Shown: piece after piece, positions 55,582 to 64,000 of the stretch
Numbering within the stretch: the first letter of the stretch is position 1
Layout: every line of letters starts with the position of its first letter
Assembly: GCA_963556145.1 (NCBI GenBank)
Contig: OY744463.1
Coordinates: 744,001 to 808,000, forward strand
DNA from: Hygrocybe punicea
Taxonomy: Eukaryota; Basidiomycota; Agaricomycetes; Agaricales; Hygrophoraceae
Direction: 5' to 3'
DNA: 64,000 nucleotides
Notes under the pieces: model-generated
What the model was told of the DNA's origin: nothing
Databases searched by the model: none
Seen by the model: only the letters and a program-made list of their open reading frames with translations
Made by a program: the position numbers and the translations under genes

Positions 55582-57118
55582 ATGGGCCTCATGGATGACA
55601 TCGAGTTTGAAGATCATGATTTCCCTATAACACCGATGCATGCCGCGACCAACAGGGTTCAACCTTCACCTCGCGGTGGAAACCAGGAGTGTCTTTCTGG
55701 ACTGAATCTACTTGCTTCGGTTGCAAGGACCCCAGGTCTGTAACCATCTAGTTTTTTTCTATGCTGCTTATCACCATTGCAGCAACAAGGAACCGGCTTG
55801 GGCCTCAACTTAATACCAGAAGCCCCAGCTTACACTCTCCAAGTGTGCTTCACCGCCGGCAACGGGAGCCTGAATTGCAGTCTTGGTCCAAGAACCAAAG
55901 ACTTCGTTTTGCGGAGTTTGCTGAACAAGTCTGCGTTGAATATGATGTGCCTACAGCAGAAAAGGACGACATCGTCACCAAAAGCCAAGTAAGCGCATCT
56001 GAATTTAATTTTCAAGCCGCTTCTAAATTACCAGCTTTTCACACATGAATTGATAATCACTCTCTATGCGAGGTTGGCACGCGATCAAGGGCAGGCGTCG
56101 GATATGTCAGTGCAGGCCTGGTTAAAGTCTCCCCAGTTCAAGGCAAGTGGCAACCATTGACCCGAACTGGTGTCAATTATTCCCTGTCACAGGAACACGT
56201 CACCGCAAAGCTCTACACAATATTACTGGACCCTGGCCTCTCCAGCTACAAGACTGGCCTTCTTTTGCGCTGCCTGGTGAGCTCACCATCTCTCAACATC
56301 ATTAATTAACAAATCTCATTTGACGTTATAGCATCACATTCGTCTCCACCCCAATCAATACCGCATACCAAAGGAAATCCATGACTTCATCCCATCGAAG
56401 GCATTTGCGACTCACCTCAGCAAGTGTCTCGCATCTTGCCGTGCTGAAATCAAATGGAAGGTACAGTTATTCCTAGCCTGGCAGCCCACCCCTACTTATC
56501 ATAAATTGGCCAAATATAGCTTCTCCTAGCTTGGGATAAGAAGAAAGACATTTACGCTGTTGTCAGGTCACTCATCGGCACATCGGGAATCTCAGTTACT
56601 GACACTATGTGGGGCCGCTGGGCTTGGGTCGTAAGCATACCTCATTCGTCTGCCCACGCAAACTAATATATCTGATATTTTTAGCAAATTAAACTTGTTG
56701 ACTATTGAGATGCTGTGAACAAGAATGAGAAACGCGAGAAACACTTCTGGGACTGGATTGATGAAACGCTTGAACAGCGCCGAGCACAGTACAAGGAAAC
56801 CCCAGAGCCTGAACGGTCTAAACGGGTCAGCCAGTGCATGTGCGACGTTTATCATTTGCACAGTATTGATGATGTTATAATAGTGTATTTGAACTAACAC
56901 TGAAGAAACACCACAAACTACGTCCTCCAAAGAAACGACCCACTTCAAATGAATCTATCCCTGCATGGCAGCGTGAGATATCAAATGCAATTCAGGAGAT
57001 GGAAGGTTATTCGGATACCAATTTGGCTCATCTCGAGGCAGATGATGCCGATGACGAAGACCTGAATGCAGCTATTGCAGAGGAGGAGAATGCTGGAGGA
57101 GCTTTGACATCTAGCTAG
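55582..57118 (+). pseudogene. Uncharacterised mushroom gene with an in-frame stop
   Basis: Exons join in frame from ATG 55582 (MGLMDDIEFEDHDFPITP), through RRQREPELQSWSKNQRLRFA, EFAEQVCVEYDVPTAEKDDI, LIITLYARLARDQGQASDMS, VQAWLKSPQFK, EHVTAKLYTILLDPGLSSYK, HHIRLHPNQYRIPKEIHDFI to TDTMWGRWAWV. The next exon reads QIKLVDY then TGA near 56706, followed in the same frame by DAVNKNEKREKHFWDWIDET and an acidic C-terminus ending at 57118. The TGA occupies a position where I would expect Trp (TGG), so this looks like a nonsense mutation. The intron 56153-56192 (40 bp) is GC-AG with a GCAAGT donor. The family is common near transposons in mushrooms and has no assigned function that I know. Confidence 0.6.
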
Positions 57119-57904
57119 TGGTAGTTCACTGCATCCATGTATTTTTTTACCGCTTCGTATATATACACATTCCCGCCCCCAAATGCACCAGCAACTTTCA
57201 ACAAGAAAATTATACCAGAATCCTTCATGTTCAGCTCATGACTGTCCGACATCAATCCCTTATTGGCCATATGTACTAGACCTGACATGGGAAGCTGATA
57301 TCCAATCTATGTCGATCTTCTACACTCATGCCTTGCGGCGAAGCCCGAATATCGGACAGACGCTGCCCTTTTTATATAGAAGCATGGCTGGACCTGACTC
57401 GCTTTGGCTTCTTAGGTCACATGGTTGGTTTGGGATGACCAAGCCAACGGTGGTGTATTCCAGATGGTTCGGCATTTATCCAAATCGTGGCAAAGAGGAT
57501 GGCGCGAGGTTTATGATCGAAGAAGTGTTGGCTAACGTCTCAAAGACGGGGATGAACCATTTCTGCTCATCCTACTGAAGTATTTCTTCTTGGCGTCATC
57601 CCCTTGCTTCCCTCTTCTGAACACCCACAGCCCTTGTGAGCTTCCTGCACGACGGAGACACGATAAAAGACGGGATGGATGCAAGGCCTAGTGACGAGGC
57701 CAGAAAATGCGTGAGTGAACACGATGTCTGACTGCCAATGTCCTCCTTGGTCCTGGTGAAAATACAAGGACTGTGGGGTGGTGGAGACGAGAGTGGATTA
57801 ATAAAGTTGTGGAGGCGTGTCTCCAACTTGATGCAGTCATTCACTGCGGAAACTCTTATGGCTATGCACGTTAACGTCCCCGTATATAAGAAATTCCAGT
57901 GATA
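57119..57904. other. Mixed stretch with a weak plus-strand frame and a third partial copy of the duplicated locus
   Basis: A plus-strand frame at 57183-57578 (131 codons, GWFGMTKPTVVYSRWFGIYP) is open but unsupported by splicing or family. Near 57740-57790, CTTGGTCCTGGTGAAAATAC is clearly related to 28150-28180. I do not call a gene. Confidence 0.35.
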
Positions 57905-58493
57905 TTACAGCCAATTCGGAAATGGATGACCAAATCAACTTTTTTTTTTTTGTAACTTTTTTTTGTTTGAGACCGGCAACCACCGGGCCAGCTGTATTAC
58001 CATAACCGTCTATGTCATGTGACACCAAGAGAATTGCTGAAATCACATAGAAATTCAAGTTATAAGTTCATTGAGGGACATATGAGAAATGTAAAGCCTA
58101 TAAAAATTGGAATGTGGCTAGGTGAAGAGCTAAATAAGTTTAAATTATTTTTTGGTGGTGTAATAAATATTTTTGGTGCCAATTTCAGGCCACAAGTCAT
58201 GTTTTTGACACCAAAAATCCATGTCATCCTTGAATACACCACCAAAAAATAATTTAAACTTATTTAGCTCTTCACCTAGCCACATTCCAATTTTTATAGG
58301 CTTTACATTTCTCATATGTCCCTCAATGAACTTATAACTTGAATTTCTATGTGATTTCAGCAATTCTCTTGGTGTCACATGACATAGACGGTTATGGTAA
58401 TACACCTGGCCCGGTGGTTGCCGGTCTCAAACAAAAAAAAGTTACAAAAAAAAAAGAAGTTGATTTGGTCATCCATTTCCGAATCGGCTGTAA
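57905..58493. repeat. Foldback element with about 255-bp arms
   Basis: Arms TTACAGCC(A/G)ATTCGGAAATG... (left from 57905) and its complement (right to 58493) match closely; each contains poly-T/poly-A and the ATGACACCAAG / CTTGGTGTCA segment. A spacer of about 70 bp (58160-58230) separates them. No coding capacity, and no clear target duplication. Confidence 0.8.
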
Positions 58494-58589
58494 AAGTTTC
58501 TACAGTATAATCTAAAAATCCAGGCACATTGAAAATCGTTCTACAAGAATTCACAACCTCCCACTTTGTATGATGATGATGCGTCACTT

Positions 58590-59667
58590 TCAGAATGTTT
58601 CAGATTGAACTTCTTCGACCCAGTTTGCTATCCCCTGATAAAGGCGTTGGCACATCTTTTCATCGTGTTCCTGAACAATCTTCGCCAGGAGGGGATTGCC
58701 AGCAGCGTAGTACCTAGAAAACGTGATTGGGTCCATGTTGTCTTCCCAATTATTGTCGTCGTCGTCGTCGTCGTCGTCATCGTCTGAATCGAGAGTCATG
58801 GAGGGTTGGTCAGACTCTTCAAAGGTGAGTTGGACGGCGTGGTTAGCATAGAGAGCTTGCAAGGCCAAGCTTCTGCTAGCTGGTAGGCTTGCTCCGCCAT
58901 GGTTGTGGCTCTGGTTGGGGGGTAGGCTGCCGCCAAAGGCTGTGTCGTCCCCAGATACATCACCCCCCCCAGTCGCAGCATCACCGCCACTGGGAGGAAA
59001 TGGAGGCATGGTGCTGCTACTGGGAATGACAGGTGAATGACAGTTGCAGTACTCCTTGAGGCGCCTAAGTTCATCACGGCTCAATTTGACTGGAGGTTCG
59101 AAGCATTTGAACTGCGCTGGCCATGTCAGTGTCACGGTGTCTATATCTACCTCGAGAGCATAAAATGCACACCAAAGTTGTGTACTTCAAATTTGTTACT
59201 TGCGGCACAGTTTGCACCCAACTAGGTCTGTTATTTCTCCATCCACCTATTCGAAGAGGATCACCAAATCGCGCCGGTGTCGGGTACGGAGGTTGCCATT
59301 GCGTAAGAGTGGGCGCCTCCTCATATGGCATAGGGATGTGCTGTTGTTGAAAGTCATCGGCTTGGGTGAGCAACCAGCTAGTTGAGCTTAGACCAGAAAC
59401 TGAATCGGTAGAAGAGTAGGCGGGCATGGGAAAAACGGTGAAAACAACAAGTTCTTCCGACACCGAAAAATTCAAGACGACAGCATTATGAAAGTTGTGT
59501 TGAGAAGAACAACTTGAAGATGGTCGGTCGCTACTATGAACGGTAGAGCCAGGTCCAAAAATGTCCTCTTCGAGGTGAACGACGATGATCTCGCCCACGC
59601 CGGGGAGGTGTCCATCTATAGCATATTTGTGGTTGACGAGGACGGGGGACGGCGATGCAGACGACAT
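58590..59667 (-). CDS. Uncharacterised 323-residue protein with a poly-Asp tract
   Basis: Two exons on the minus strand, 59218-59667 and 58590-59111, join in frame across a 106-bp GT-AG intron. The protein starts MSSASPSPVLVNHKYAIDGH, has a conserved-looking segment FHNAVVLNFSVSEELVVFTV, then PYEEAPTLTQWQPPYPTP, VKLSRDELRRLKEYCNCHSP, a Gly/Ser-rich linker, an uninterrupted Asp run (encoded by GTC repeats near 58757-58790) and a C-terminal helix (KIVQEHDEKMCQRLYQGIAN). No signal peptide or membrane helix is evident. I recognise no domain; it could be a regulatory or scaffold protein. Confidence 0.68.
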
Positions 59668-59768
59668 AATATATAGTTGAGGGCTTTGTCACGTGGACGC
59701 CTTGAGCCTGCTTTTCGTTTGGTGCTTCGTCGAAAACTATTCCAGTACTAGTTCTGTACCTTTCACGG

Positions 59769-60125
59769 TCAAGATACAAGAATGGTGACATCAACACGGA
59801 GGGCCTCAGGACTCTGATCCAGGCAGTGGGTGTTAAAGATTTTGTCTCGAGTCTCGAGAGATCTTATCCTATGGAAAGTGAGGACGGCAGTCTCAGACAT
59901 GGAACGTCGCAGCTCATCGCTTCCTCGGTAGCTCCATGTAAAAGAACCTGTGGATCCTGATGACACCCTTTCTGAACGCATACGGGGACGAGGTGCTGAC
60001 CCATCCCAGTTCGCAACAAGGATGAGCTTTGCGCACAAGCTCTCGAAGCACTTTTCATCCCGAAATGCCTGAAGCTGGATCCTCCTGCGGACCACCTCCA
60101 CATCTTGGTGCAAATCAGTGAGCAT
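59769..60125 (-). CDS. Hypothetical protein, 118 codons
   Basis: Uninterrupted minus-strand frame from ATG 60125 (MLTDLHQDVEVVRRRIQLQA) with FESLCAKLILVANWDGSAPR and SDELRRSMSETAVLTFHRIR. Composition looks coding. It may be one exon of a longer gene, since a good donor or acceptor could lie at either end. No family recognised. Confidence 0.45.
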   Translation of the reverse strand: MLTDLHQDVEVVRRRIQLQAFRDEKCFESLCAKLILVANWDGSAPRPRMRSERVSSGSTGSFTWSYRGSDELRRSMSETAVLTFHRIRSLETRDKIFNTHCLDQSPEALRVDVTILVS

Positions 60126-60270
60126 TGTTCACCACTTACAGATCCGTATTTGTCCTTTCGCTGTGTTTACCTGTTCGTCCTCGCGTCTTCGCCCTTCTTT
60201 TGCCCATGATTTCCTTCATTGCCGTGGATATTATTCAATTCGTTCTAACCCTTGTGTACAACCTTTCCAG

Positions 60271-61600
60271 ATTCAAACTAAGAAAGAGCCTTCTGGTGTT
60301 CCTGCAGGTGAGTCCTAGTAGCCGGTTTCGCCTGCTACCGACGTTTAAACTGATCTTTATCCGCTTCTCATCCTACCCTTTTCATGATTCCCAATGTCGT
60401 CTATTTCCCTACTGCCTGGGTTTGGTATACTTCGCTCATGTATTTCTCCCTACTCCATTGTCGCCCTTGCCTTCTTCCATTGATGTGTCACCCGCTCCGA
60501 GTCTTCATTGTTCTGACATGTCTCCAACTACTTCTCTAGCAGATGAATGTCCCACAAAGCGACTTCGTCTTGGTGGGCAATGCTGCGAGAAGGTGGACAA
60601 TTAATGGTTCAATTCGGGAGGTGGAAGTCAGGATCGAGCGGGAACTAATGAACAAGTGCTACATGGCAGTGTAGTGAGCCGTTCTTGTGCATTTTGTGTC
60701 CTGTGTATTTGACGTGCCTTTGAACAGCTTCTCGTTTGAGCGGATAGATTACAAAGGGACGTTGTCCTTCTTATAGAAGAACTCATGGCGAATTGCAGCT
60801 TGCACCTGGGGAAGTCCTAGATAACTTTCTTCGGGCTTTGTGGCAAGCCAGAAACCATTCCTCCGAGTCCATCTATGCTGTCAAAAGTACCATTGCGGCG
60901 GGAACTTTCAGCGTTCCTCTGCTTAAACCCGAGTAATCGCTCAATTTCACCATTCAACATTTCGGACCGTATCGACAATCCGTACTTTACAATCGAGGAG
61001 ACGAGACAATTGTACCAGGAATTCGCTCAAGATGCGAGGGTAGTTATAGATGACGATGTAATTGTGGATGACTATGGGTCAAGTCCGGTCGTACATAATA
61101 ACCCCACTGGCTTACGGCCACTGCTGCACTCGCTGCCGTGCATGCACAACCAGCGTAGGGAGAACACACGGTCGTCTTACTACTCTATCAACACTCACAA
61201 TTGTATAGCCATCCAGCCAAGATCTCTCTTTGTGGACGCATAATCTCCGACAATCTTCAATTATTGCTGAAGCACTCCACCAAAGCTGGCAACAATTTCC
61301 TACAATCAAACTCTACGAGGAGATCACAGCGTATGACACCTTTCGTTCCATTTTTTCAGGACTCAGACCAAGCAAGCGCTGCCTTACGACTCCTCCAGCT
61401 TCACTTTGGCTGGATATCTCGATAACGTGGAGGTATCCGAGGAGGAGGAGGAGTCTGCGGATTTCTTGACAGAAAAAGGTGTGTTAATTGAGGCGGATCA
61501 TAACGGGGTGGACATACAAGTTGATCTTTGGGAAGCATGCGAGAACGTCCGTAGTCATCGCGTAACACATTTTTCATCAGAGTCGTATCGCGATCGCAAG
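60271..61600 (+). CDS. Probable multi-exon hypothetical gene (model incomplete)
   Basis: Two small exons join well: 60271-60307 (IQTKKEPSGVPA) and 60540-60572 (ADECPTKRLRL), with GTGAGT donor and CTCTAG acceptor. Further exon-like frames follow: VLDNFLRALWQARNHSSESI near 60810-60870, YFTIEETRQLYQEFAQDARV near 60980-61040, and YDSSSFTLAGYLDNVEVSEE near 61385-61440 running to VDLWEACENVRS near 61560. The KRLRL start resembles a nuclear signal. I cannot join all pieces and do not recognise the product. It converges with the minus-strand gene ending at 61662. Confidence 0.4.
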
Positions 61601-61661
61601 TGACATTGAGCATCCTCTTGGAATGGTTGGTGTCGTTGTCGGGAAGGATACGATGCTAGAT

Positions 61662-62430
61662 TCAATTGATGCGCAGTTCCGGCACAAACGCTGTCACGAT
61701 CTACATCAAGTCAACGCCAGAATCAGCTCACTAAATACACATACCTTCTGGTACAGCACTTTCCCCAAAACCCTGCCTTGTTCATCTGCACCGGCAACCA
61801 TTCCATCAAACTGCGGCAATCACATTATCACAAGTCAGCGTAAATAGGCAGTAGGATCATCATAATCACGTACTTTTTCTCGTTCTCCAGCGACACTTCT
61901 CGTCGCTCGGCGCAAACAAGCCTCCACACGATCCTTGGGTGAGCGTGGCGAGCTCTTCAATGTGTCCCAATGCTCAGCGAGGATGTGCCTGTAGTCTGCG
62001 AAGGCTGTTCATTTGATGATCTTCTACTACAGGCATAAGTGGTCAGCGGGAGTGTCAAATGAGATATCTACAACGCGTATGAAAGGAAGCGATTGATGGA
62101 TATACTGAACTTCTTATATACATAGGAAGAGGGTGGGCGTGAGGTTGAAAAAAATGTTTACCGTACTCACCGATGACGACTCGGACGGCCAAGCTCTGTA
62201 CGGGTTTGACAGTGACAGCAAGTGGGGACATGTCCTCGACCTCCCATGACTCTGCATGGCAATCAGTGGCAATAGCATGCTACGAAAGAACCAGGACGCC
62301 TGGTAAATGTCACAGTCGAAGGGATGCCACCATCATATCACACCTGACATTGTAGTTGGAGGACGGTTAGCTTCTCCATCCGACAGCCGAACGGAACTTG
62401 CCACCAAAACAGCTATTATCCATTGCCTCA
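61662..62430 (-). CDS. Uncharacterised minus-strand gene (FDGM family), 5' end unresolved
   Basis: Exons on the minus strand: EVEDMSPLAVTVKPVQSLAV ending at a GTGAGT donor near 62186; AFADYRHILAEHWDTLKSSP, then RSPKDRVEACLRRATRSVA (about 62015-61885); FDGMVAGADEQGRVLGKVLY (about 61818-61755); and a last exon AFVPELRIN ending TGA at 61662-61664. Introns are GT-AG. The related but broken locus at 28.2-28.7 kb supports the last two exons as a unit. A possible start MDNSCFGGKFRSAVGW lies near 62425. No domain recognised. Confidence 0.5.
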
Positions 62431-62439
62431 GCTATTGTT

Positions 62440-62898
62440 CCCTTGAAAGCCTGATATCGCAACTGCGTTAAAAAGTGAGGATTTACGCCTGGGCCCAATA
62501 CTGGGAGATCTCCATGGCGATGTTGAATTTCACCGGAACGCTATTTGAGCTCCGTTTTGATTTGTCTCCAAGAGATACGAAAGCACTGTCCAGCCTGAGA
62601 GTTCGCGAAAGATTGCTGGATTAATATTGTTGGAACGCACCCAAAGCCTTGAACGAGGGTCCTTGACAGTGTTTCCAAGAGTTACTCGGTTGATTCACGG
62701 TCGATAAACGCGTATAATAAATACAGGACCGAGTCAACCGACGTCACGGTTGGCCAAACGTGAGAAAAGACGTCGGGGCACGAACCACAAACGAAACCTT
62801 GCTCTTGTCGTTCCTTCATTCCGCACCGCCATCATCGCCGCAGGCCCGCCACACAAACTTTCGCCGACACCCTTCAAATCACCGCGCTTCAACTCTCA
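62440..62898. promoter_or_regulatory. Upstream region of histone H3
   Basis: 459 bp without a gene. TATAATAAATA near 62713-62723 is a plausible TATA-like element about 180 bp before the ATG. No divergent histone H4 gene is present on the other side, unlike many fungal H3-H4 pairs. Confidence 0.4.
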
Positions 62899-63702
<804 letters not shown>

Positions 63703-64000
63703 AGGACTTTTTTTTTTCTTTTTCTGTATTTTTTCTTCTCGTCATGTATGCGTTAGGACGCAGTATGCTGTGTCCTTTTGAATATTTATTATATGGCCCA
63801 CAAGTTTGTGGCTTTTATCCTTATGCAACTTTTACTTTGACCAAGTACGATGACCCGTAATTCCGACGGCAATTGACCAAGAGTTGTGTAGTGATTCAGT
63901 CTTGCCCAACTTGGGCTCAGTTTTTGAAACATGGTAACATTCCACGCATTCTCGAGAGAGAGAATACTTATCCTCTCCTCTGAGCTGGCAAGATATTAAT
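63703..64000. other. Histone H3 3' region
   Basis: A T-rich tract (63709-63735) and AT-rich sequence after the stop fit a 3' UTR. No further gene is visible before the window ends. Confidence 0.4.

Overview
The window is nuclear DNA of a basidiomycete fungus, most likely an Agaricomycete. The evidence is many short introns (about 40-125 bp), a Plavaka-family DNA transposon, several intron-rich gene families typical of mushroom genomes, and conserved fungal genes (NRAMP metal transporter, UTP14, SUR7/PalI protein, M17 leucine aminopeptidase, histone H3) whose exons I could join without breaking frame. I cannot name the species.

Layout. 1-8.3 kb: a decayed Plavaka transposon cut by three non-autonomous elements with hAT-like ends and 8-bp target duplications, then an AT-rich foldback repeat. 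8.4-14.5 kb (minus): a large AT-hook/zinc-site/DDE-like/3'-5' exonuclease gene, split in its AT-hook region by an 857-bp element and abutted upstream by a 2-kb foldback element with a GC-rich repeat core. 17.2-27.7 kb: a gene-dense island with NRAMP (+), UTP14 (-), SUR7/PalI (+) and leucine aminopeptidase (+). 27.7-31.6 kb: decayed gene fragments and a multi-spanning membrane-protein gene. 31.6-40.85 kb: a 9.2-kb palindromic element with 34-bp minisatellite arms and an 8-bp target duplication, inserted in that membrane-protein gene. 41.2-46.1 kb: a large intact-looking gene of unknown function with an N-terminal zinc finger and a C-terminal SAP-like segment. 46.5-47.5 kb: a broken 3' half of splicing factor SF3A1. 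47.77-54.91 kb: a young, nearly intact Ty3/gypsy chromovirus. 55.6-62.4 kb: genes of unknown function and another foldback repeat. 62.9-63.7 kb: histone H3.

How it fits together. Housekeeping genes sit in one compact island and at the right edge; the rest is repeat-rich and shaped by successive insertions. The retrotransposon shows its life cycle in the sequence: TATA box, an 11-nt match between the predicted RNA 5' end and the primer site (self-priming as in Tf1), a G GGT TTT slippery site at the Gag stop, a Pol with chromodomain plus an apparent C-terminal ASCH domain, and a third ORF. The most unusual structures are the 9.2-kb palindromic element and the set of foldback elements with tandem-repeat cores. 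In the resolved genes, GC-AG introns are unexpectedly common (4 of 42).
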